From NCBI GenBank assembly GCA_035293985.1, contig DATGLS010000050.1, forward strand, positions 27,941 to 91,940: a DNA stretch of 64,000 nucleotides. Direction: 5' to 3'. Under the pieces are notes generated by a model. It was not told the DNA's origin. It worked only from the letters and a program-made list of their open reading frames with translations, and ran no database searches. Source of the DNA: JAVDCA01 sp035293985 (GTDB lineage Bacteria > Pseudomonadota > Alphaproteobacteria > Rhizobiales > Xanthobacteraceae). A program made the translations under genes and the position numbers. Shown piece by piece: positions 40,020 through 47,726 of this stretch (its first letter is position 1; each line of letters opens with the position of its first letter).

Positions 40020-40205
40020 TCAGCTCGCGATCAGTTCGGGCATCGCCCAGTAGATCGCATCCATCGCGCGTTCGATCTCATGCTCCATGCTATTTTGCTG
40101 TTCCAATCGTCGCTGCGCCGCCATGACGCAGGCGCGACCGAGCCTTGCTGCGGCGGAATGCGCGGGAACTTGGATAAACGGCTGATATGCCGTTTCAATT
40201 TCCAC
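40020..40205 (-). CDS. Short hypothetical protein, doubtful
   Basis: 61 residues from a GTG at 40205, preceded by AAAGG: VEIETAYQPFIQVPAHSAAA, then RLGRACVMAAQRRLEQQNSM and EHEIERAMDAIYWAMPELIA. It reads as a helical protein and may be real, but there is no family match and no operon partner. A longer form would start at a TTG at 40268 with no ribosome binding site. Confidence 0.35.
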   Translation of the reverse strand: MEIETAYQPFIQVPAHSAAARLGRACVMAAQRRLEQQNSMEHEIERAMDAIYWAMPELIAS

Positions 40206-40315
40206 AGCCTTTGAGTTCCCTGAGGTCTGGCCGGCGGCCGCATTCCTGAACGGGAACTGCGGCCCCAAGGCCGGGTTGGGCTCTGAGACCGTCCTTTGAA
40301 AAAGGGAGCGAACCC

Positions 40316-40618
40316 ATGTCAGACTACGGTTTCTCGGACCCGCGCACGAGCGACCCGCGCGACTATCGCCGCCCCGAGCTCGGTCGTTCCAGCGGCGACG
40401 TCAATTCGATCTGGGGCTGGATCGCGGCCGCCGTCTTCGTCGCGGCCGTCCTGGTGTTCGTGTTCGCGTCGGGCAATGGCAACAACACGGCGGCCCGCAA
40501 TGGCGTGAGCATGCCGCCCACGACGAGCGCGCCGCCGCTGCCGCAGCGCGAGACCACCGGCGCCGGCCCCACCACGCCGATGCAGCCGGCGCCTGCCCCG
40601 CACGGCAATGGACATTGA
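40316..40618 (+). CDS. Small single-pass membrane protein
   Basis: 100 residues. A charged N-terminus (MSDYGFSDPRTSDPRDYRRP) precedes one membrane helix (WGWIAAAVFVAAVLVFVFAS, ~33-52) and a Pro/Thr-rich tail (VSMPPTTSAPPLPQRETTGA). AAAGGGAGCG precedes the ATG at 40316. The topology is type II-like with a low-complexity periplasmic tail. Such proteins are common in Bradyrhizobium relatives; function unknown. It stands alone. Confidence 0.75.
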   Translation: MSDYGFSDPRTSDPRDYRRPELGRSSGDVNSIWGWIAAAVFVAAVLVFVFASGNGNNTAARNGVSMPPTTSAPPLPQRETTGAGPTTPMQPAPAPHGNGH

Positions 40619-40713
40619 GGATCGTCGCGTCGGTCGCGTGCGATCAGCGTAACAAGTGATGGCATCCCGCGCTCCGGGCTCGCCCAGAGCGCGAGACGGC
40701 TATGCTCAATGGG

Positions 40714-41157
40714 CTATTTCCTGAAGGCGTCGCGGAGCGATTGAGTGCGAATCTGCGGGCCCGCGGCCGGCACCTCGGCGGGGCCCGCAGCGGCCGCTTG
40801 CGCCTCATCGCAGCGCACGAGCTTACCGGCTGTCATGCGCCCGGAGTCGTTGTCGAACCGCAACTGCTTGCACAGCACGCCGTCGAAAGAGCTGAACAGG
40901 ATCGAGCCGGTATGCGTGTCGGCGAAGCTGCCGGGCACCTGATGCGACGCCGCCACTGGCGGGCCAAACCCGGGCGGCGTCCAACCGATGTGCAATCCCA
41001 CCGCGAGGGTGATCCCGAGCACCGCGAAACCGACGAGGGCGAGGCGCGCATTGCGGGCACGCTCGCGCGAGGCGCTCTCCGCCCGCTCGCGCCGGATCGA
41101 CGGCAGATCATATTGGCGCCGCCCATAGCGCAATGAAGAGTCGGCCGTTCCGGTCAT
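40714..41157 (-). CDS. Single-pass membrane hypothetical protein
   Basis: 147 residues. A basic N-terminal region (RRERAESASRERARN) precedes one membrane helix (ARLALVGFAVLGITLAVGLH, ~37-56). The outside part carries FADTHTGSILFSSFDGVLCK, QLRFDNDSGRMTAGKLVRCD, a Cys pair that may form a disulfide, and an Ala/Pro tail. I recall similar uncharacterised proteins in Bradyrhizobium. The ATG at 41157 has only a weak GGGGC upstream; a GTG at 41160 is an alternative. Convergent with the small membrane gene at 40316. Confidence 0.7.
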   Translation of the reverse strand: MTGTADSSLRYGRRQYDLPSIRRERAESASRERARNARLALVGFAVLGITLAVGLHIGWTPPGFGPPVAASHQVPGSFADTHTGSILFSSFDGVLCKQLRFDNDSGRMTAGKLVRCDEAQAAAAGPAEVPAAGPQIRTQSLRDAFRK

Positions 41158-41330
41158 CACGCCAGTGCCCCGAGGACCCCGCAAGCCATAGAAATCAGAG
41201 CGTGTCCCGATCGAGCGACGGGGCACGCTTTGAACGGGCGTCACCCTACGCGGCGCGCCCCATAGGAACCGCTAAGCGCTTACGTAAAGAGCGATTCAAT
41301 TCTCGGGCTGCGCTTTACGGTCTGCAAACC

Positions 41331-41516
41331 CTAGCCGAACATCGCTGCATAGAGCGCAAAGCCGATCGTCGCGCTCAGCACCGCCTCGACGGTGTTGAAC
41401 TTGAGCGTATCCATCAGGCTCTCGATGTAAGGATAAACTTCGCGTCCGACCGGCATCATGATGCTGGCCACCAGGCCGACGCACAACAACCTCGTTATCA
41501 ACGCCCCACGCTTCAT
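41331..41516 (-). CDS. Very small two-helix membrane protein
   Basis: 61 residues starting MKRGALITRLLCVGLVASIM. Two hydrophobic segments, at ~7-24 and ~42-60 (VEAVLSATIGFALYAAMFG), flank a short loop with GREVYPYIESLMDTLKFN. GGAGGGAGCG lies six bases before the ATG at 41516, supporting translation. Function unknown. It is upstream of, and separate from, the acyl-CoA carboxylase gene. Confidence 0.65.
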   Translation of the reverse strand: MKRGALITRLLCVGLVASIMMPVGREVYPYIESLMDTLKFNTVEAVLSATIGFALYAAMFG

Positions 41517-41615
41517 TGGACGCTCCCTCCCCCTGCGGGAGGTATGTTTACCCGAGGTCACCCCGCGGGCGCAATCGGCGAGGCAATCCCGACAGGGGTC
41601 GGCTTGGTGCGCCCC

Positions 41616-43151
41616 CTACAGCGGCACGTTGTCGTGCTTGCGCGCCGGCATCTCCACCTTCTTGCCGCGCAGCATCGCCAGCGCACGGGCGATCCGCCGG
41701 CGGGTCGAATGCGGCATGATCACCTCATCGATATAGCCGCGCTCGGCGGCGACGAATGGTGAGAGAAACCGGTCCTCGTATTCCTTGGTTCGTGCCGCGA
41801 TCTTCTTCGCATCGCCGATATCGGCGCGGAAGATGATCTCGACCGCGCCCTTGGCACCCATCACGGCGATCTGTGCGGTCGGCCACGCATAGTTGACGTC
41901 GCCGCCGATGTGCTTCGACGCCATCACGTCATAGGCGCCGCCGAACGCCTTGCGGGTGATCACGGTGACGAGCGGTACCGTGCACTGGCTGTAGGCGAAC
42001 AGGAGCTTTGCGCCATGCTTGATCAGGCCGCCGGATTCCTGGTCGGTGCCGGGCAGGAACCCGGGTACGTCGACGAAGGTGACGATCGGGATGTTGAAGG
42101 CGTCGCAGAAGCGCACGAAGCGCGCCGCTTTGCGGCTCGCGTCGGAATCGAGCACGCCCGCGAGCATCATCGGCTGGTTGGCGACGAAGCCCACCGTTCG
42201 CCCGGCGATGCGGCCGAAGCCGGTGACGATGTTGCGGGCGAAGGCCTGGGAGATTTCGAAGAAATCGCCCTCGTCCACGGTCTTGGTGATCAGCTCCTTG
42301 ATGTCGTAGGGCCTGTTGGGATTGTCCGGGATCAGCGTGTCGAGCGATTTGTCCTCGCGCCCGATGTCGTCGAAGCTCGGCCATTCGGGCGGCTCGACCG
42401 CGCTCGAGGCAGGCAGGAAGTCAATCAGCCGGCGCATCTGCAGCAGGCATTCGACGTCGTTGTCGTAGGCGCCGTCGGCGATCGAAGACTTGGCCGCGTG
42501 CACCGAGGCGCCGCCGAGCTCCTCGGCCGTCACCACCTCGTTGGTCACCGTCTTCACCACGTCGGGGCCGGTGACGAACATGTAGCTCGTGTCCTTCACC
42601 ATGAAGATGAAGTCGGTCATCGCCGGCGAATAGACGTCGCCGCCCGCGCACGGCCCCATGATCACGGAAATCTGCGGGATCACGCCGGACGCGATCACGT
42701 TGCGCTTGAACACCTCGCCGTACCCCCCGAGCGCGGCGACGCCTTCCTGGATGCGCGCCCCGCCGGCGTCGAACAGGCCGATGATCGGCGCGCGCGCCTT
42801 CATGGCCATGTCCTGAATCTTCACGATCTTCTGCGCATGCGTCTCGGACAGCGAGCCGCCGAAGACGGTGAAGTCCTTGGCGAACACGAACACGGTGCGA
42901 CCATTAACGGTGCCCCAGCCCGTGACCACGCCGTCGCCCGGGGTCTTCTGCTGCTTGTCCATGCCGAAATCGACGCAGCGGTGCTCGACGAACATGTCGA
43001 ACTCCTCGAACGATCCCTTGTCCATCAGAAGATCGATGCGTTCGCGCGCCGTGAGCTTGCCGCGCCGGTGCTGCGCCTCGATGCGCGCCTTGCCGCCGCC
43101 GAGCCGCGCGTGCCCGCGCCGGATCTCGAGCTTTTCGAGGATGTCCTTCAT
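41616..43151 (-). CDS. pccB: Acyl-CoA (propionyl-CoA) carboxylase beta subunit
   Basis: 511 residues, full length. Carboxyltransferase landmarks: RGKLTARERIDLLMDKGSFE, FAKDFTVFGGSLSETHAQKI, GLFDAGGARIQEGVAALGGY, GPCAGGDVYSPAMTDFIFMV, and in the second half VDVPGFLPGTDQESGGLIKH with AFGGAYDVMASKHIGGDVNY and GAKGAVEIIFR. It transfers CO2 from biotin to propionyl-CoA to give methylmalonyl-CoA, with a biotin-carboxylase alpha subunit that is not in the window. GGGAGAGCG precedes the ATG. Family members cannot always be separated from acetyl- or methylcrotonyl-CoA enzymes by eye; the propionyl type is best supported by length and the GEVFKRNV region. Confidence 0.9.
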   Translation of the reverse strand: MKDILEKLEIRRGHARLGGGKARIEAQHRRGKLTARERIDLLMDKGSFEEFDMFVEHRCVDFGMDKQQKTPGDGVVTGWGTVNGRTVFVFAKDFTVFGGSLSETHAQKIVKIQDMAMKARAPIIGLFDAGGARIQEGVAALGGYGEVFKRNVIASGVIPQISVIMGPCAGGDVYSPAMTDFIFMVKDTSYMFVTGPDVVKTVTNEVVTAEELGGASVHAAKSSIADGAYDNDVECLLQMRRLIDFLPASSAVEPPEWPSFDDIGREDKSLDTLIPDNPNRPYDIKELITKTVDEGDFFEISQAFARNIVTGFGRIAGRTVGFVANQPMMLAGVLDSDASRKAARFVRFCDAFNIPIVTFVDVPGFLPGTDQESGGLIKHGAKLLFAYSQCTVPLVTVITRKAFGGAYDVMASKHIGGDVNYAWPTAQIAVMGAKGAVEIIFRADIGDAKKIAARTKEYEDRFLSPFVAAERGYIDEVIMPHSTRRRIARALAMLRGKKVEMPARKHDNVPL

Positions 43152-43284
43152 CGCTCTCCCGCCTTGCGCAATCCCGGTCGTGGAATGGACGCATTCCGGC
43201 TTACGGTGCGATCAATAGCATGGCAACCGCGCGCCGGCGAAGCCCGCCCCTACCCGAAGGCCTCGCCCAACTCGAGGAATGCAT

Positions 43285-43674
43285 ATGCCCGACGAGCCGA
43301 CGCCGGCGGTTGCCGGAATTCCCCGTCTCCTGTTGCGGCTCGAGGGCGCGGCGCTGCTGATCGTCGCGGTCGCGATGTTCTGGCACAGCGGCGCCTCGTG
43401 GTGGCTGTTCGCCATCCTGATACTCGCGCCGGATTTGAGCTTTGTCGGCTACCTGGCGGGCCCGCGCGTCGGCGCCATCGCCTACAATGCGGCGCATACG
43501 ACGAGCACGCCGATCGCGCTTGCGCTGATCGGCGCGGGCGCCGCGGCGCCGATCGTGGTGGTGATTGCCGTGATCTGGCTCGCCCACATCGGGGCCGATC
43601 GCATGCTCGGCTACGGGCTCAAATATGGAGCCGGATTCGGCTTCACCCACCTCGGCCGGGTTGGACGCGCCTAG
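43285..43674 (+). CDS. DUF4260 membrane protein
   Basis: 129 residues with four membrane segments. Typical stretches are LLRLEGAALLIVAVAMFWHS, WWLFAILILAPDLSFVGYLA and IWLAHIGADRMLGYGLKYGA ending FGFTHLGRVGRA, characteristic of DUF4260. GAGGA is six bases upstream of the ATG at 43285 but adjoins the ATG at 43279, so the former start is chosen. Divergent from pccB. No biochemical function is known for the family. Confidence 0.85.
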   Translation: MPDEPTPAVAGIPRLLLRLEGAALLIVAVAMFWHSGASWWLFAILILAPDLSFVGYLAGPRVGAIAYNAAHTTSTPIALALIGAGAAAPIVVVIAVIWLAHIGADRMLGYGLKYGAGFGFTHLGRVGRA

Positions 43675-43715
43675 CGGCGTAGCTCGAATGGAGCGCAAGC
43701 GAACGCGGGGAAAGG

Positions 43716-44072
43716 CTATCCCGGACGACGGACCTGATTGAACGGCGCGGCCGGCCCCGGATTGCGGCGCTGCGCGGCTCCATCCGGGCTACGCTGCGCT
43801 GGTTTCTGTCCCGGGCGCACGCCGGACATCCGCATCAGGAATATCAGCACCTCGGCGACCGCCTTGTAGAGCTCGACCGGAATCTCGTCGCCGATCTCGA
43901 CCTCCGAGAGGGCGCCCGCAAGCGAGGCGTTCTCCTCGATCGGCACCCCATGCTCGCGCGCGGTGTCGATAATCTTCTGCCCGATCTCGCCTTTGCCCTT
44001 GGCGACGACGCGCGGCGTGCCGGGCGCCTCGTACTGCAGCGCGACCGCGAGCTGGTTCTTCGGCGTGCTCAT
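43716..44072 (-). CDS. FhlB-like protein (FlhB C-terminal domain homologue)
   Basis: 118 residues. AVALQYEAPGTPRVVAKGKG, then EIGQKIIDTAREHGVPIEEN, ASLAGALSEVEIGDEIPVEL and YKAVAEVLIFLMRM correspond to the cytoplasmic C-terminal domain of FlhB/EscU without the membrane part and without the NPTH autocleavage motif. Such short homologues often follow fliK-like genes in alphaproteobacteria and are thought to modulate the flagellar export switch. It overlaps the upstream FliK-like gene by ATGA. The last ~35 residues are Pro/Arg-rich. No other flagellar genes are in the window. Confidence 0.85.
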   Translation of the reverse strand: MSTPKNQLAVALQYEAPGTPRVVAKGKGEIGQKIIDTAREHGVPIEENASLAGALSEVEIGDEIPVELYKAVAEVLIFLMRMSGVRPGQKPAQRSPDGAAQRRNPGPAAPFNQVRRPG

Positions 44073-45718
44073 GAGGCGCGATCCAGGAAACGCCCGGATG
44101 GCGCCGCCTCGCGCGGTCGCGGCGGCGTGCCGCCGCGCACCAGCACGTCGCTCGGCTCGAGCTCGGCCGCACGCAGCGCGTTGGCGAGCTCCGGCGCATT
44201 ATCGCGCAGCTTGGCGGAGGTTTCGGGCCGCTCCGCCCATAGCGTCACGGCGGCGCGCGAGCCGGTCAGCGCGATCTGCGCATGCACGGGGCCGATCGGC
44301 TCGACGTCGAGGGAAAAGCGCGCCCGCCACGCCACCGCGGTGCCGGCCGCGGGCGCGTTGTGGCCGTCGCGCGCGATCTCGAACTGGGCGACGGCCGGCC
44401 CCTGCGGGGTCGCGAACGGCACCTCGAACAGCCAGCGCGGCCCGGATGGATCATTGCGCACCACCGGGCCGTTCGCGGCGAGGCTCGCCGCCACGTGATC
44501 GGGGAGCGAAGCCGCCTGCAGAAGCGTCTGGCGCGCGAGCGCGGCGTCGGCCTCGTTGAGCAGCACCTTGCCGATATCGCGCGGCGCCATGTCGGCCGAG
44601 ATCGACGGCGTGCTCGCCGGCTGTCCCGCCGTCGGCGCGCCGCGATAGGGTGGCGGTGGCGGATTGGCGACGTTCTGCGCGCGTGCGCCACTCTGCGCCG
44701 CCTGAGCCGCCTGCCCGTTCGGCGCACCGGAATCGGGCACGAGCTGCGCCGCGATGCGGCCGAGCGCGCTGGTCGCGCTCAGCGCGCCTTTCAGGTCCGG
44801 CGTGATCGTCAGATCGCTCGCGAGCCACGATTTGACGGCGTTGCGCAGCACCACCAGTGCGGCCTTGAGGTCATCGGCGGACGCAGGCGCGGCGGTACCG
44901 CCATTCGCTCGAGCCGAAACTTGGGCCGAGAGCCGCGCCTCGAGAAAGAGCCCCGAGCGATCGAGCGCCTGCTTGACGTCATCCGCCGAGATGCTGTCAT
45001 TGAGAATGGGCGGCAGCGCCAGCAGCCGCTCCGCGGCCTGTCGCACCGGCTCCGGCACGGCCGAGATGGTCGCCGCGACGCTCGCATCGGCAAACAGCGG
45101 CCCGAGCCCGCCCTGGCGCGCTGCAGAAGACTGCACCGCCGCCGCCAGCGCCGCCGTCGCGGCGATCACCGGATTGGGCGTCTGCGGCGACGTTGCTTGA
45201 ACGTCGGCAGTGATCGTCGCCGCGGTGCCATTAGCGGACGTGCCGGCCGCGCTGTTCGCCGTGCCGCCGGCGGCCGCGGTCACCACGGCGGGATCGGCCG
45301 GCGCACTCCCGCTCGCCGTCACGGTGGCCGGCGCATCTTGCGGCGCGGCGGCGGGCGTGGTGTTCACGGCCGGGATCTCGACGCCGTCCGCGAGCGTGGT
45401 GGCGATGCCGTCGCTGCCAGCTGCTGCGACTGCGCCATTTCCCGTACCGGGTGCGCCCGCGGCGCCCGTGCCGCCAACCAGCGCGAGCCGCAGCCCCTGC
45501 GGCGAGTTGCTCACCGCGAGCTTGACGGTCGTTCCCGGCGTGAGCGCGATCTGCGTCTGCACCTCCAGGATCGTGTTGCCGATCGCGATCTGCGCCGCGT
45601 CGGCGACCGCCTGCAGCACCTGCGCCTCGACCACTTCGCCGGTGCGCAGCGCCGGCAAAGCTGCGCCCTGTTGCGGATTGAGCGCAACGACGGTCGTGGG
45701 TGAAACGACGAGGTCCAC
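44069..45718 (-). CDS. FliK-like flagellar hook-length control protein
   Basis: 549 residues. A globular N-terminal part (~1-80: VVEAQVLQAVADAAQIAIGN; PGTTVKLAVSNSPQGLRLAL) is followed by an Ala/Pro/Thr-rich central region (~80-370) and a C-terminal Flg_hook domain (~400-520): GPRWLFEVPFATPQGPAVAQ, FEIARDG, ARFSLDVEPIGPVHAQIALT and GSRAAVTLWAERPETSAKLR. This is the ruler/switch architecture of FliK. The GTG start at 45718 is preceded by AAGGA; a TTG at 45787 would add a non-conserved extension. It is coupled to the FhlB-like gene. Function by analogy: measures hook length and triggers the export switch. Confidence 0.8.
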   Translation of the reverse strand: MDLVVSPTTVVALNPQQGAALPALRTGEVVEAQVLQAVADAAQIAIGNTILEVQTQIALTPGTTVKLAVSNSPQGLRLALVGGTGAAGAPGTGNGAVAAAGSDGIATTLADGVEIPAVNTTPAAAPQDAPATVTASGSAPADPAVVTAAAGGTANSAAGTSANGTAATITADVQATSPQTPNPVIAATAALAAAVQSSAARQGGLGPLFADASVAATISAVPEPVRQAAERLLALPPILNDSISADDVKQALDRSGLFLEARLSAQVSARANGGTAAPASADDLKAALVVLRNAVKSWLASDLTITPDLKGALSATSALGRIAAQLVPDSGAPNGQAAQAAQSGARAQNVANPPPPPYRGAPTAGQPASTPSISADMAPRDIGKVLLNEADAALARQTLLQAASLPDHVAASLAANGPVVRNDPSGPRWLFEVPFATPQGPAVAQFEIARDGHNAPAAGTAVAWRARFSLDVEPIGPVHAQIALTGSRAAVTLWAERPETSAKLRDNAPELANALRAAELEPSDVLVRGGTPPRPREAAPSGRFLDRAS

Positions 45719-45939
45719 GGGTTCAGTCCTTGAGGCGGTGGACGTGTTCCGAGCGTAGCGCGACGGCGTGAACCGAAAGTTAACCAACGGTTGGATGCCG
45801 CGAGCGCGAACAGGTGTCTCGCTACACTGGGGCGCAGCAAGCGCGCGGGCGTAGAATTGCGAGCTCGCTCCAAATCCTCGCCGTAAGAAGTTGATTTTGT
45901 GTGCTTTAGAACGCCCGAACCCAGCCTGGGCGCGTCGCC

Positions 45940-46719
45940 CTACGGGGCGAGCTCCAGCACCCGCACGGCGGCCTGCATCTCGGCGAGCCGCGCCGCGCGC
46001 CGCTCGAGGGCGAGCTCATCACGGCCCCATTGCTCCATGTTCCAGTCCTCGTCGACATGGGCCGCCGTCCAGGCGGCGTCCATCGAGAGCGCGCCGCGGG
46101 CGAGCGCCAGCGCGATCAGCGCCGAGCCGGTGAGCGTCATCACGGCGTGGACCGCCCCGAGCCGCCATGGATCGCGCGGCACGGCGTGGCGCGCGGCCTC
46201 AATCGCATCAGCGGGTTGCGTGACGAAATTCACGCCCTGAGTGACCACGAAGCGGGCCGCGAGATCGTCGCGTGCAAAGGCGAGGATCGGATCCCACTGC
46301 CTTTCCTGGCGCACGACCAGCGCGTCCGGCGACTCGGCGCGGTAATAGACCAGATCGGAGCCGAGATATTTCTCGATCTCGGCGACGATCTGCGGTCCGG
46401 CCGCCGCGACGCCGTCGATGATGGTGTTGGCGAGCCGCGTCAGCGGCATGCGCGCCGGGTCGATTACCTCGGCCTGCGCGTCCCATTCGGCGGCGAGCGC
46501 CTCGCCGAGCGGACGCGTCGGCGCCGCGAGCGGACGGCGCGCCGGCGTCTTGACCGGCCGCCCGTCGAGCACGACGACGAAGCCCTCGGGCGCCTCGAGC
46601 AGCGCCACCTCGCGAAAGAAGCGCCGCCGCAACGCCGGCCGCGTATTGCGCCGCGCCGCCTCGATTGGATCGATCGGCTCGGCCGCGAAGATGTCCTCGA
46701 AGACGTCGCGCATGCTCAT
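45940..46719 (-). CDS. ATP12-family F1-ATPase assembly chaperone
   Basis: 259 residues. RRRFFREVALLEAPEGFVVV, LDGRPVKTPARRPLAAPTRP, LAAEWDAQAEVIDPARMPLT, RLANTIIDGV and YYRAESPDALVVRQERQWDP are the diagnostic stretches of ATP12. The family occurs in mitochondria and alphaproteobacteria, where it helps assemble the F1 alpha subunit. It follows the HAD phosphatase gene by three bases, the arrangement common in alphaproteobacteria. No clear ribosome binding site is seen, so translation may be coupled. Confidence 0.93.
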   Translation of the reverse strand: MSMRDVFEDIFAAEPIDPIEAARRNTRPALRRRFFREVALLEAPEGFVVVLDGRPVKTPARRPLAAPTRPLGEALAAEWDAQAEVIDPARMPLTRLANTIIDGVAAAGPQIVAEIEKYLGSDLVYYRAESPDALVVRQERQWDPILAFARDDLAARFVVTQGVNFVTQPADAIEAARHAVPRDPWRLGAVHAVMTLTGSALIALALARGALSMDAAWTAAHVDEDWNMEQWGRDELALERRAARLAEMQAAVRVLELAP

Positions 46720-46722
46720 AAA

Positions 46723-47427
46723 CTAAGTAACGGCAAGCCGCTCCGCCAGCGGCGCCGCCTGCCACAACCGCTCGAGCGTCGGCACAAGCTCGGCGAAATC
46801 GCTGATCATCGCGTCCGCCCCGACTTGTTCGAGCGCTGCCGGCACATGGTAGCCCCAGGTGACGCCGATCGCGCGGGCGCCGGCGGCGTGCGCCATCTCG
46901 ATGTCGAATGTCGTGTCGCCGATCATGACGGTCTCGTGCCGCGCCGCGCCGGTCGCCGCCATGGCGGCAAGGACCATGCCGGGGTGCGGCTTCGAGGGCG
47001 CATCGTCGGCGGTGTGGATGGTCGTGAAGCACGCGCTCAAGTCGTAGTGGCCGAGCACCCGTTGCACGCCGCGCTGGGATTTGCCTGTCGCCATCCCGAG
47101 CACCGTGTCGGGCCGCCGGGCCAGCGCCTCGACCGCCTCGCGTGCCCCCGGATAGAGCGGCTCGACGGCTCCAGGCGCGGCGCGCAACACGGTGAACGCG
47201 TCGCGATAGGCCGCGACGAGGCGCTCGATCGGGTACGCGGCGCCGTCGGCACTACCTTCGGCTAAGCGCGCGAAGGCGAACGGCAGCGACAGCCCGACCA
47301 CGCCCAGCAGCCGCTCCCGCGCCGGCACCGATAGGCCATTCACCTCAAAGGCTTGCCGCATTGCGGCACAGATTTTGTCCTGGCTGTCGACGAGGGTGCC
47401 GTCGCAGTCGAATATCACCAGTCTCAA
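46723..47427 (-). CDS. HAD-IA phosphatase, phosphoglycolate-phosphatase-like
   Basis: 234 residues. Motif I is LVIFDCDGTLVDSQ at ~3-16 with the Asp nucleophile; motif II lies near VLGMATGKSQRG; motif III Lys is in DDAPSKPHPGM and motif IV is VMIGDTTFDIEMAHAAG. The cap domain sits between motifs I and II. Family members hydrolyse small phosphate esters such as 2-phosphoglycolate. The start is a TTG at 47427 with no good ribosome binding site; no ATG is available before the conserved motif. Forms an operon with the ATP12 gene. Confidence 0.85.
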   Translation of the reverse strand: MRLVIFDCDGTLVDSQDKICAAMRQAFEVNGLSVPARERLLGVVGLSLPFAFARLAEGSADGAAYPIERLVAAYRDAFTVLRAAPGAVEPLYPGAREAVEALARRPDTVLGMATGKSQRGVQRVLGHYDLSACFTTIHTADDAPSKPHPGMVLAAMAATGAARHETVMIGDTTFDIEMAHAAGARAIGVTWGYHVPAALEQVGADAMISDFAELVPTLERLWQAAPLAERLAVT

Positions 47428-47493
47428 CGATTTGTGTCCGATTTGCCGCTGTTATGGGCCGCCTTTTATGGCATTCTGCGTTGTCCTGGAAAG

Positions 47494-47530
47494 GGCCACA
47501 AATGATCGCCTAAACAGATCAACTGTGGCC
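47494..47530 (+). promoter_or_regulatory. Stem-loop in the long leader of the oxidoreductase operon
   Basis: GGCCACA (47494-47500) pairs exactly with TGTGGCC (47524-47530), and inside it GATC pairs with GATC around the loop GCCTAAACA. It lies ~200 bases before the first gene, in the 299-base gap 47428-47726 that holds no gene. It could be a binding site or an RNA leader structure. Confidence 0.4.
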
Positions 47531-47726
47531 TGCACAACACGCCACGCCGCCATCCGGCACCCTGGGTGGCCATGGCGCCTGTGCTCCATTAAAATCTCCT
47601 TCGGGATTCGACGCCTACAGTCGGACCAGGGAGAAACCGAGCCTTGGGGCGGGAGAAGGCGCGTCACGCGAGACCCGTGCACGTGTTCTCTGCACGTTGC
47701 GCCGGGTGAGTGTGATCGAGGAGGAA

